Shown: in pieces, positions 17,640-25,320 of the stretch | Layout: the number at the start of each line of letters is the position of its first letter | How positions within the stretch are numbered: the first letter of the stretch is position 1 | Source of the DNA: Paraburkholderia rhynchosiae | Lineage (GTDB): Bacteria; Pseudomonadota; Gammaproteobacteria; Burkholderiales; Burkholderiaceae | DNA: 50,852 nt | Direction: 5' to 3' | Assembly (NCBI RefSeq): GCF_002879865.1 | Contig: NZ_PNXY01000038.1 | Span: 1 to 50,852 of the forward strand | The notes under the pieces: generated by a model | Told to the model about the DNA's origin: nothing | Seen by the model: the letters and a program-made list of their open reading frames with translations, nothing else | Database searches by the model: none | Program-made: the position numbers and the translations under genes

Positions 17640-17732
17640 ATCTTATGGGCGCAACGCAAGCAGCAATCGGACGAATAACCGGGAAAGGGGGCTTCTATTC
17701 AACGTTTGCGCGAGGGGGGCTCTCAATAGAAT
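17640..17732. promoter_or_regulatory. Divergent class II promoter region flgB/flgA with FlhDC-type box (17673-17700)
   Basis: A 28-bp inverted repeat at 17673-17700 reads on the - strand GAATAG, 16 bases, TTATTC. Its half-sites resemble the core of the enteric FlhDC box (AAATARCG and its complement). On the flgB side the -10 candidate TAAGAT (17640-17645) lies 27 bases from the box; on the flgA side TAGAAT (17727-17732) lies 26 bases from it. The flgB side shares a CCGATTGCTGCTTGCG tract with the flhB promoter. Neither side has a good -35, as expected for activator-dependent promoters. Confidence 0.6.
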
Positions 17733-17767
17733 GCAAGGCGTACCGAATGCATTCGATGGAGAACCGC

Positions 17768-19309
17768 ATGGACCAGCCCACTGTCGATCCGACGCGCCGC
17801 GCGAGACGCGCGGCGGCGCATCGCGTAAGTGCGGCCGCTGTGCGCGTTGCGGCGCGGCTCCTGTTGAGTTCGTCGCTGGGCGTGCCCGCCGTCTGCGGCG
17901 CGCTCTCTGTGCCTGCCGCGGCAGTGCTGTTCGCGAATGTCGCGCACGCCGAGGATGCCGGCGGCCCCATCGTGATTGCCGGCCCGAACGAAAAGAACCT
18001 GGCCGCGCTCGCCGATCTCGCCGAGCATATGCAGGCCGCGCCTGGCAAACGCGCGGGCTCGGCGGCGACGCTCGCCGCCGCCACCGCTCAATCGCTGACG
18101 CGGGGCTCCGCCGCGCGCGATGCCGATTCCTTCACCCGCGCCGCCAATTCGAGCGGCTCGATCGTGATTCCGGGCGCGGGCGAACCGCCTGCCGCGCCGC
18201 ACATGATCCGCACCAGTTTCAAGCCGGACGCGAACGGTGTCGTCACCATTCCGGCGCCGGGCCGCGCCGGTTCGGGGGCGGTCAATGGAACGAACGCAGC
18301 GAACGCGGCCGACGCTCTGGCGCGCGTGAATGCCATGCCGGCGCCACGCCAGGTGACCCCGGTCGTCGTGACACCCGCGCCGCAAACCAACGGCGCACGC
18401 CAGGCCGCGGGCGCGCAGCCGGTGGCGGCCAACGCCCCTATGGGCGTGGCGAATCCCGCAGCGGCGGCGGCATCGTCCGCGGAGGGTTTCGACAGCCTCG
18501 CCTCGCGAGGCCAGCCGCCGCAGTTGGGCGCGGACGGCAAGCCGGTCGCGGCGCGCTCCAGTGCGCCGACGAACGGCGCCGCGCCCGCACCCATTGCCCG
18601 CATGCCGGCGACGCGCCAGGTCGCGCCCGCCGTTACGCAGCAGAATCTGCGCGCAGCGGCGCCGGCGCAGCCCGCGCCGCTGCCCGGCCAGCAAGACCCG
18701 GAAGCGGTCCGGGCCGCGGCCCTCGCGTTCCTGCAACAGCAATCGGCGGGATTGCCGGGTAAGGTCGATGTCACCGTGGCGCCCGCGTTTCCGCGCGGCC
18801 TCGCGGCTTGCATGATGCTCGAGCCGTTCATGCCGAGCGGCGCGCGCCTGTGGGGCCGCGTGACCGTGGGCGTGCGCTGCGCGGGCCAGCGTCCGTGGAC
18901 GCTCTATCTGCAGGCTCGCGTCTCGCTGCATGCGACCTACTACCTGGCCGGCCGCGCGATGGCGCCGGGCGAAGTCATCACCGCCGCCGACCTCGTCGCG
19001 CGCGAAGGCGATCTGACCGGCTTGCCGCAGGCCATCGTGACCGATCCGTCGCAGGCGGTCGGCTCCGTGACCCTGACGCGCGTCGCCGCGGGCATGCCGC
19101 TGCGCCGCGACATGCTGAAGAGCGTGTCGGCCGTGTCAATCGGACAAACGGTGCGCGTAGTCGCGGCCGGTGAAGGTTTTGCGATTTCGTCGGAAGGCAG
19201 CGCGATGAACAACGCGTCGCCGGGCCAGCAGGTGCGCGTGAAGACCGCCAACGGCCAGATCGTCTCGGGCACCGTCAAAGACGGCTCGACGGTGGAGATT
19301 CAACTGTGA
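17768..19309 (+). CDS. flgA: FlgA, P-ring assembly chaperone, with a large Ala/Pro-rich insert
   Basis: 513 aa, more than twice the usual FlgA (about 220). A basic N-terminus and signal peptide end near VAHAEDAGG (about residue 61). Residues 62-307 are low-complexity Ala/Pro/Gly-rich with spaced repeats (PIVIAGPNE, SIVIPGAGE, VVTIPAPGR; MPAPRQVTPVV, MPATRQVAPAV). The FlgA/SAF domain is confined to about 308-513 (GKVDVTVAPAFPRGLAACMM, MAPGEVITAADLV, GQQVRVKTANGQIVSGTVKDG). GGAG lies 8 bases before the ATG at 17768; ATGs at 17747 and 17756 are less likely. It chaperones FlgI in the periplasm. Confidence 0.92.
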   Translation: MDQPTVDPTRRARRAAAHRVSAAAVRVAARLLLSSSLGVPAVCGALSVPAAAVLFANVAHAEDAGGPIVIAGPNEKNLAALADLAEHMQAAPGKRAGSAATLAAATAQSLTRGSAARDADSFTRAANSSGSIVIPGAGEPPAAPHMIRTSFKPDANGVVTIPAPGRAGSGAVNGTNAANAADALARVNAMPAPRQVTPVVVTPAPQTNGARQAAGAQPVAANAPMGVANPAAAAASSAEGFDSLASRGQPPQLGADGKPVAARSSAPTNGAAPAPIARMPATRQVAPAVTQQNLRAAAPAQPAPLPGQQDPEAVRAAALAFLQQQSAGLPGKVDVTVAPAFPRGLAACMMLEPFMPSGARLWGRVTVGVRCAGQRPWTLYLQARVSLHATYYLAGRAMAPGEVITAADLVAREGDLTGLPQAIVTDPSQAVGSVTLTRVAAGMPLRRDMLKSVSAVSIGQTVRVVAAGEGFAISSEGSAMNNASPGQQVRVKTANGQIVSGTVKDGSTVEIQL

Positions 19310-19406
19310 GCCGGAGCGATGCCCGCGTCGCGGCGGTTTCGCACGCCCCGCCCGTTCCAGGGCCGGATCGTCTTGATAGACAAGGAAAAAGTCGTAGCGA
19401 TTGCGC

Positions 19407-19434
19407 TAAAGTTTTGATCGACGCTTGCCGTTAT
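19407..19434 (+). promoter_or_regulatory. Sigma-28 (FliA) promoter of flgM
   Basis: TAAAGTTT, 12 bases, GCCGTTAT. The -35 is a perfect FliA consensus and the -10 has two mismatches; the spacer is one base longer than usual. The flgM start is about 29 bases downstream. It lets flgM be made late as well as from flgA read-through. Confidence 0.72.
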
Positions 19435-19462
19435 CAGAATCAAATCGTTCAGGAAGCCAATC

Positions 19463-19816
19463 GTGAAAGTCGATTCCCAAACCAAGTCGAATCTGCCGAC
19501 GTTGAAAGACGCCCTGTCCCGCTCGCAGCACAGCGACGCGGCGACCGCGAACACCAGCGCGCAGACCGCGAGCACCGCCTCGCAACCCACTCCCAGCAGA
19601 TCGGGCGACGCCAGCGTCAGCCTCTCGGGTCTGTCGCAGCATCTGCGCAGCCTGGCCGCGTCCGGCTCGGCCGATATCGACACGGCGCACGTCGAGTCGA
19701 TCAAGCAGGCCATCAAGGACGGCTCGCTGAAGATCGATTCCGGCAAGATCGCCGACGGCGTGCTCAATACGGCGCGCGAACTGTTGCAAAGCAAAACCTC
19801 GTCGACCGGCAACTAA
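19463..19816 (+). CDS. flgM: FlgM, anti-sigma-28 factor
   Basis: 117 aa, slightly longer than enteric FlgM (97). The Ser/Thr-rich, probably disordered N-terminal half suits its export through the flagellar channel. The C-terminal half (VSLSGLSQHLRSLAA, ESIKQAIKDGSLKIDSGKIAD, LLQ) is the FliA-binding region. The start is GTG at 19463 with AGGAAG upstream. It blocks FliA until the hook is complete. Confidence 0.94.
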   Translation: MKVDSQTKSNLPTLKDALSRSQHSDAATANTSAQTASTASQPTPSRSGDASVSLSGLSQHLRSLAASGSADIDTAHVESIKQAIKDGSLKIDSGKIADGVLNTARELLQSKTSSTGN

Positions 19817-19910
19817 TCGACGCATCGAAGTACGGTGAATGGCCGGGCGGCATTCGACAAACCCGGCTCGCGGATCAAGCGCGAGCCGCCGTGTTCAGCG
19901 AGTTGTTGAG

Positions 19911-20357
19911 ATGAAAGACGCCCTGCTTGCCACCCTCATCGAAGAGTATTCCGCCGTTGAGGCATTCGCCTCCGTTCTGACGCTCGAGACCAAGGCATTG
20001 ACCGCCTTGTCGCCGGTCGAATTGCTGCCGCCGATCATTGAGAAGAAGACTGCGCTGATCGGCGAACTCGCACAGCTTGAAACCCGCCGCGACGAACTGC
20101 TCGCCGGCATGGGTTTTCCGGCCGGCTGGGCCGGCATGGAAGTCGCGGCCAGCGCCGACGAGCGCCTCGCCGGCCAATGGTCGCTGCTGCAAAAAGCGGC
20201 CGAGCGCGCGCGGCGCTTCAATACGAGCAACGGCGAACTGATCCGCGTGCGCATGGACTACAACCAGCGAGCGCTGACGGCATTGCAGGTGGCCTTGCCG
20301 CAAAAGGCCGGCTTCTACGGACCGGACGGGCGCATTCCGGCGCGCCCCGCTGTGTGA
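19911..20357 (+). CDS. flgN: FlgN, export chaperone for FlgK and FlgL
   Basis: 148 aa helical protein. The N-terminus MKDALLATLIEEYSAVEAFA and the C-terminal helix RVRMDYNQRALTALQVAL fit the FlgN family, and its place directly after flgM is diagnostic. FlgN binds the C-termini of FlgK and FlgL, both encoded in this window, before export. It lies 94 bases after flgM; a terminator follows. Confidence 0.92.
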   Translation: MKDALLATLIEEYSAVEAFASVLTLETKALTALSPVELLPPIIEKKTALIGELAQLETRRDELLAGMGFPAGWAGMEVAASADERLAGQWSLLQKAAERARRFNTSNGELIRVRMDYNQRALTALQVALPQKAGFYGPDGRIPARPAV

Positions 20358-20438
20358 TTGCACGCTGCGCCAGCCTCGCCGCGCATCATCACGTGACCCT
20401 CCACTGAATAACCGAAGCAGCTAAAGCATCGATCGAAC

Positions 20439-20469
20439 AAAGGGTTCGTCGTCCTGACGAGCCCTTTTT
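20439..20469 (+). terminator. Intrinsic terminator after flgMN
   Basis: Stem AGGGtTCGTC / GACGAgCCCT with a 5-base loop, followed by TTTTTgTTTT. It ends the flgA/flgMN transcript and isolates it from hicAB. The rest of the 331-base gap to hicA holds only the putative hicAB control region. Confidence 0.88.
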
Positions 20470-20642
20470 GTTTTCCAATTCCCATCCCCGCGTCAGCGCT
20501 GCTCCCTTCTCCTTCAGCGTTAGCCATCCTGCCAGGTGGCGCGAATTCACCGCTCGCGATCAAATCCCCTCTTCCCCAACGAGGTTTCCGCTGTCCCTGC
20601 TGTGTTCTTCACACGGCCGCGGACGAGAAAAAGCGGAACGTT

Positions 20643-20676
20643 AACCCTAGCTGGGTTGTGTAATCGTGTGTATGAT
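20643..20676 (+). promoter_or_regulatory. Candidate hicAB promoter/operator
   Basis: Inverted repeat AACCC-N5-GGGTT (20643-20657), followed by a -10 like TATGAT at 20671-20676, about 13 bases before the hicA ATG. HicB carries a ribbon-helix-helix domain, so a short palindrome near the promoter is a natural autorepression site. No good -35 is visible, and the assignment is tentative. Confidence 0.4.
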
Positions 20677-20688
20677 TCGGGGGGCAGT

Positions 20689-20871
20689 ATGAACAGTGCC
20701 GAGGTCGTCAAACTGATTCACGCAGATGGTTGGCGGCTGATCCGCATATCGGGCAACCATCATCATTTCCGGCACGCATTCAAAGCCGGGCTCGTGACCA
20801 TCCCCCATCCAAAAAAGGATCTTCCGCCCGGCACGCTGAACAGCATCTTGAAACAGGCAGGGCTGAAATGA
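20689..20871 (+). CDS. hicA: HicA-type mRNA interferase toxin
   Basis: 60 aa, the normal HicA length. The dsRBD-like fold is recognisable from MNSAEVVKLIHADGWRLIRI, then GNHHHFRH carrying the catalytic His, and IPHPKKDLPPGTLNSILKQA. Family role: translation-dependent or free mRNA cleavage, neutralised by HicB. The ATG at 20689 is preceded by a GGGGGG tract. The stop overlaps hicB by 4 bases (ATGA), so the pair is translationally coupled. Confidence 0.92.
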   Translation: MNSAEVVKLIHADGWRLIRISGNHHHFRHAFKAGLVTIPHPKKDLPPGTLNSILKQAGLK

Positions 20872-21278
20872 AAAACTTGATCTTTCCGATCGCAATCGAG
20901 CCGGGCGACGCACAGCATGCGTTCGGCGTGATCGTGCCGGACATTCCGGGCTGTCATTCGGCGGGAGATACGCTGGAAGAGGCTTACGCGAACGCGAAAG
21001 AAGCGATCGAGGCGCATCTGGATACGCTGCTCGACGAAGGTTTGCCGATTCCCGAAAGGCTGACGCTCGACGAGCATCGGCGTAATCCTGACTACGCGGG
21101 GTTCATGTGGGGGTTCGTGACTACCCGCAACATTCCCGCGCTGAAGAAGGCGGTGCGCATCAACATCTCGTTGCCCGAGGCGCTGGTGCATGACATCGAC
21201 CAATACGCGCAGGCGCGGTGCATGTCACGGTCGGCCTTTCTCGCGCTCGCGGCCGAGCATGAAATGGCGGACGCTTGA
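20868..21278 (+). CDS. hicB: HicB-type antitoxin with ribbon-helix-helix domain
   Basis: 136 aa. The N-terminal HicB domain (about 1-70; FGVIVPDIPGCHSAGDTLEE, then ANAKEAIEAHLDTLLDEG) is the partly degenerate RNase H fold that masks HicA. The C-terminal region RINISLPEALVHDIDQYA followed by SRSAFLALAA is a ribbon-helix-helix DNA-binding domain for autoregulation. It ends 74 bases from the convergent fliA stop. Confidence 0.93.
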   Translation: MKNLIFPIAIEPGDAQHAFGVIVPDIPGCHSAGDTLEEAYANAKEAIEAHLDTLLDEGLPIPERLTLDEHRRNPDYAGFMWGFVTTRNIPALKKAVRINISLPEALVHDIDQYAQARCMSRSAFLALAAEHEMADA

Positions 21279-21352
21279 CGGAAGGCGCGTGCAACGCCCT
21301 CGCTTCACAACTCCGCCGCGCGACCGACCGCTAGTTCGCGCAGGCCCTCGGT

Positions 21353-22087
21353 TCAGGTCGCTTCCGCATTCGCCCAGGCCATCTCGCGCAAGCGCGTGCG
21401 CAAACGCGCGACTGCCTGGCTGTGCAACTGGCACACGCGCGATTCGCTGACTTCCATCACCGCGCCGATTTCGCGAAGGTTCATACCGCGTTCGTAGTAG
21501 AGCGACATCAGCAGCTTTTCGCGTTCCGGCAAGCGGTCGATCGCCTCGACCAGCGCCGAGCGCAGGCTGTCGTCGAGCAGCGCCGAGAGCGGATCCGAGT
21601 GATCGACGCAGTAGCGGTCGAGAAACGGCTCGTCGTCCGCGGAACGGTCGAAGTCTTCGTAGTAGATCAACTGGCTGCCATGCAGGTCTTGCAGCATCGA
21701 CTGATATTCGTCGAGCGGCATCTGCAGGTGTTCGGCAATCTCCGTTTCGCTCGCCGAGCGGCCCAGGTTCTGCTCCACCTTGTGCACCGCTGTTTCGACC
21801 TCTCGCGACGTGCGCCGCAAGCTGCGCGGCAACCAGTCGTTGCTGCGCAATTCGTCGAGCATCGCGCCGCGAATCCGCTGGCTGGCGTAGGTCTCGAACT
21901 GTGCGCCCTGGTCTTCCTTGTAGCGGCTCGCGGCATCCAGCAGGCCAATCATGCCGGCCTGGATCAGATCGTCGAGATCGACGCTGGCCGGCATTTTGGC
22001 AACGAGCTGCAAGCCGAGTCGACGCACGAGCGGCGCATATTTCGTTAAAACGTCGGCCTGGGAAATCTTTCCCTGAGCGTTATACAT
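21353..22087 (-). CDS. fliA: FliA, sigma-28 RNA polymerase factor
   Basis: 244 aa. Region 2 (YAPLVRRLGLQLVAKMPA, DLDDLIQAGMIGLLDAASRY, FETYASQRIRGAMLDELR), region 3 and region 4 (LPEREKLLMSLYYERGMNLR, VSESRVCQLHSQAVARLR) are all present. The ATG at 22087 follows GGGGAG at good spacing; an ATG at 22105 is an alternative. It directs the late promoters found before flgK, ycgR, flgM and motA. Last gene of flhF-flhG-fliA. Confidence 0.97.
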   Translation of the reverse strand: MYNAQGKISQADVLTKYAPLVRRLGLQLVAKMPASVDLDDLIQAGMIGLLDAASRYKEDQGAQFETYASQRIRGAMLDELRSNDWLPRSLRRTSREVETAVHKVEQNLGRSASETEIAEHLQMPLDEYQSMLQDLHGSQLIYYEDFDRSADDEPFLDRYCVDHSDPLSALLDDSLRSALVEAIDRLPEREKLLMSLYYERGMNLREIGAVMEVSESRVCQLHSQAVARLRTRLREMAWANAEAT

Positions 22088-22115
22088 CGTGCTCCCCTTG
22101 TCCATGTGCTGCCTC

Positions 22116-22973
22116 TCAGGCGTGCTGCACAGACGGTTGGTCGGCGTGTTGCGCCGCTGTAACTGTCGCTGGCGCCATCCATGGCGTTTGCGACGACATC
22201 GCTGGCCGCATCGGCCAGTACTGCAATTCGGCTGCGAGGTGCCGGAAGTCGCGCGCAGCCGGTGTCGACGGAAATGCATCGACGACAGAACGCGACAACT
22301 CCTCGGCTCGCGCCATCCGCGCATCCGCGGCAACGCAACCGGCGTCTTCGAGCGCCACCGCGAGGTAGCGCCCGGCCACGCCGGCCAGGTTTGCAAAAGC
22401 GGTATGAGCGTCTTCGACGCTCTGCACGCGGTTCACCAGCACGCGAAACTGCGCGATGGCGTGCGCGTAGTGCAGACGCTTCATGCACGCATACGCGTCG
22501 GTGATCGCCTGTGCGGCCATGCGCGTGACGATCATCACGTCGTGCGCCTGCATCGCGAGCGCCGAGAGGTGCCCTTGCTGATCCAGTTGCGCGTCGATCA
22601 GCACGATGTCCGCCGGACCATGCAGCAGCACGCCGAACTGCGCGGCGGTATAGCGGTCACGATGCGCGCGCGAGGCGGCCAGCACCGAGAAGCCGAGCGG
22701 ATGCCGGGGGGCGGCGTCGTCGAGCGTCATCTCGCCGCGCATCACGGCGGCAAAGTTGCCCGCGCCGCGCACGCTGCCGAGCATCGCGCTCACCGACTTG
22801 CTGCCCAGGCACTCGTCGATCACGAGCACATCCTTGCCTTGCTGCGCAAGCGCCGCGGCGAGGTTCATCACCGTGGCCGTACAGCCGGCGCCGATTGAGC
22901 CGCCCGTCACCGCAATCACGCGTGAGCCGCTGCGTGCCAGCAGGCGTCGCAGTCCTTCTGCCTGATCGGACAT
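22116..22973 (-). CDS. flhG: FlhG (FleN), MinD/ParA-like flagellar number regulator
   Basis: 285 aa from the ATG at 22973, 4 bases after flhF. The MinD-like fold is visible in VIAVTGGSIGAGCTATVMNL (about residues 19-38), QQGKDVLVIDE and AQAITDAYACMKRL. The usual deviant Walker A (KGGxGKT) is replaced by GGSIGAGCT, with neither lysine. The DxD-G switch also differs (IDECLG). FlhG normally limits flagellar number with FlhF. An upstream start at 23057 would overlap flhF and is less likely. Confidence 0.9.
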   Translation of the reverse strand: MSDQAEGLRRLLARSGSRVIAVTGGSIGAGCTATVMNLAAALAQQGKDVLVIDECLGSKSVSAMLGSVRGAGNFAAVMRGEMTLDDAAPRHPLGFSVLAASRAHRDRYTAAQFGVLLHGPADIVLIDAQLDQQGHLSALAMQAHDVMIVTRMAAQAITDAYACMKRLHYAHAIAQFRVLVNRVQSVEDAHTAFANLAGVAGRYLAVALEDAGCVAADARMARAEELSRSVVDAFPSTPAARDFRHLAAELQYWPMRPAMSSQTPWMAPATVTAAQHADQPSVQHA

Positions 22974-22977
22974 GAGC

Positions 22978-24954
22978 TTATCCAAAGCGGACCTCGTGCA
23001 ATTCAGCGGTCGAACGCGCGGACAACGCGGACAGCAGCGCGGGAACCTCGTCCTCATGCGGCACGAACGGGGAGTGATCGCGCGGAATGCAGAACGCGCT
23101 CTTGATCAGGAAACGTCTGGTCGCGACGTACAGGTTTTCCGGCACTTTCTGACCGGTCGACACGTAGTGCACCGGCAGCTTGTAGCGAATCACCGTATCG
23201 AGCACGCCGCCGAGGTTGGTGGCTTCGTCGAGCTTGGTCAGAATGCAGCCAGCGAGCGGCTGTTGATCCGGCGCGCGCTGATAGGCCTGCACGACTTCAT
23301 TGAGCGTGTCGCCATGGCTCGTTGCGTTGAGCAGCAGCAGGCGCTGCACCGGTTGACCGGCGCGGCACAGCATCGCGATCTGATCGGACACGAGGCGATC
23401 GCGTTGGCTCATGCCGATCGTGTCGATCAGCACGATGTGCTTGTTGCGCAATTCGGAGAGTGCGAGTTGCAGGTCGGCGCTGTCCTTCACTGCGTGCACC
23501 GACACGCCGAGTATCTTGCCGAAGATGCGCAGTTGTTCGTGGCCGCCGATCCGGTAGCTGTCGGTGGTGAGCAGCGCCACTTTGCTTGCGCCGAAACGCA
23601 TCACGCAGCGCGCGGCGAGTTTCGCCGTGGTCGTCGTCTTGCCGACGCCTGTCGGGCCCATCAACGCGAACACGCCGCCGCGCTCCATCAGCGCGTCTTC
23701 GTCTTCCATGACCGGCAGATTCGAGGCGAGCACCGAGCGCACCCAGTCCATGCCGTCGTCCATGTTGTCGACTTCGTCAGGCAGGTTGTCGACCATCATC
23801 TGCACGAGCTGAGCGGAAAAACCTGCGGCGAACAGATGCTTGGTGAGCGCGGCGCGCGCGGGGCTGCGGCGTTGGCGGTCGCCCCACATCAGGCCGGCAA
23901 ACTGTTCTTCCATCATGCCGCGCAGCGACGAGAGCTCGCTCATCACGGTCTCGTTGACGACCTGCTCCATGCGCGCCTTGATCGCTTCGGCAACGGCCGC
24001 AGGTGTGCGGGCGTCGTCGGTCGCGGGGGGCATCGGCGCGCTCTTCTGCGCAGCGCGGCGCGCGGCGACTTGCGCGGCTTCGCGGGCCCAGTCAGGGGTG
24101 TTATCCGCTTGCGGCGCTGCGGCGCTGACCGGTTCGACGGCGGAGCCGAAGCCCTTGGCCATTGCCGCGGCCGGCGTCATCGCGATCGGACGCGCGCTGT
24201 ATTCGCCCTGCGGCTGCTGATCGGCGGCGATGCGCCGAGCGTGGTCGATCAGCCAGGGATTCGATTCGGCCATCGTGCGCGGTGCGTCGATGTCGGCGGC
24301 CGGCGCAGCGGAGCCTGACGGCACGCCGGCGGCTCTCAACAGATCGGCGCGAATGTCGTCGGTCAAACGCGAGGCCGCGGCGCGTGCGCTCGGCTGGCCC
24401 ACGTGGATTTGTTGCGATTGTGGCGCCGACGCGTGTTCCGTCGAAACCGAAGCCGAAGCAGTGGCCGCCGATGCGCCCGGCAACGCGGTTTTACGCGTGT
24501 CGGTCTGAGCAGCCGCCACCTTCATAGCTGCTTTCGCAGACAGTTTCACGGCAGGCTGTGCATCGTGGCCAGCCGCGTGTGCGGAATCGGCGAAGCTGCC
24601 CGCCGTCTCGGTCCCGGCTTCCGGGCTCGCGCCGAACACCGACGAGAACACGTCCGGCACGCCGCTCGCGTACGGATTCGCCTGCATCGGCTGTGCAGCG
24701 GACATTGCGCGCGGCGTCATCAGCGCGGGCTGCGCGGGCGTGGCATTCGTCGATGCGGATAGCGCTGAATTCGCGTCGGCGCGCGGAGCCTTCGGCGTGA
24801 TCGCCGCAAGGTCGCTGTCGGCCAGTGCGACGATCTCGACGGTGCCGTCGTCCATTGTCCGGTTGGACAGCACGACCGCGTCGGCGCCCAGCGCTTCGCG
24901 CACGAGACGCAGTGCGTCGCGACTAGTCGCACCGATAAATTTACGAATGTTCAA
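22978..24954 (-). CDS. flhF: FlhF, SRP-type GTPase for flagellar placement
   Basis: 658 aa, unusually long (B. subtilis about 366, P. aeruginosa about 430). Residues 1-50 are conserved (MNIRKFIGATSRDALRLV). Residues about 55-320 are Ala-rich low complexity in place of the short basic B domain. The NG GTPase domain (about 330-630) has GPTGVGKTT (G1, residue 433), TTDSYRIGGHEQL, DTIGMSQRD (G3), and TKLDEA (G4). FlhF recruits early basal-body parts to the assembly site. The start is a TTG at 24954 after a G-rich tract. Confidence 0.93.
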   Translation of the reverse strand: MNIRKFIGATSRDALRLVREALGADAVVLSNRTMDDGTVEIVALADSDLAAITPKAPRADANSALSASTNATPAQPALMTPRAMSAAQPMQANPYASGVPDVFSSVFGASPEAGTETAGSFADSAHAAGHDAQPAVKLSAKAAMKVAAAQTDTRKTALPGASAATASASVSTEHASAPQSQQIHVGQPSARAAASRLTDDIRADLLRAAGVPSGSAAPAADIDAPRTMAESNPWLIDHARRIAADQQPQGEYSARPIAMTPAAAMAKGFGSAVEPVSAAAPQADNTPDWAREAAQVAARRAAQKSAPMPPATDDARTPAAVAEAIKARMEQVVNETVMSELSSLRGMMEEQFAGLMWGDRQRRSPARAALTKHLFAAGFSAQLVQMMVDNLPDEVDNMDDGMDWVRSVLASNLPVMEDEDALMERGGVFALMGPTGVGKTTTTAKLAARCVMRFGASKVALLTTDSYRIGGHEQLRIFGKILGVSVHAVKDSADLQLALSELRNKHIVLIDTIGMSQRDRLVSDQIAMLCRAGQPVQRLLLLNATSHGDTLNEVVQAYQRAPDQQPLAGCILTKLDEATNLGGVLDTVIRYKLPVHYVSTGQKVPENLYVATRRFLIKSAFCIPRDHSPFVPHEDEVPALLSALSARSTAELHEVRFG

Positions 24955-25017
24955 GCTGGACCCCCGATGAGGTAAACGGACTCACGGACCGGCAACACAC
25001 CGCTTCCCATTGAGATC

Positions 25018-25078
25018 ATTATTGCGAAACGCGTCGACCGATGATCGGTGGATAAAGGCCGTTAAACGCGGGTAATTC
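25018..25078 (-). promoter_or_regulatory. Class II promoter of flhF-flhG-fliA with FlhDC-type box (25051-25078)
   Basis: On the - strand the 28-bp box reads GAATTA, 16 bases, TTTATC. After a 27-base gap follows AATAAT (25018-25023) as -10. Layout and spacing match the flhB promoter, including a CCTTTATCC(A/G)CCGATC core. The box overlaps the start of a small palindrome, ACCGAT-g-ATCGGT (25037-25049). The rest of the 366-base gap up to flhA (25079-25320) shows no further gene or site. Confidence 0.6.
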
Positions 25079-25320
25079 GAACGATGGACACGCGCCGCGA
25101 TTCCCGTCCACGGCAGCCTTCAAACGACGCGTTGCCGCGCGAGCGCCAGGACCTCCACGAGCGAAGCATGGACGCTTGAATACGTTGGCGGTGCGAAAAG
25201 TCAGGCGCGGAAATGAAAACCAGCGCCCAGGGCGCCGGCCAATATGTCGAGACGAAACAATCGAGCGAAGAGGAGATCGAGCGGAAATTAACCGGCACCA
25301 GCCACGCTCGACGCAGCGTT

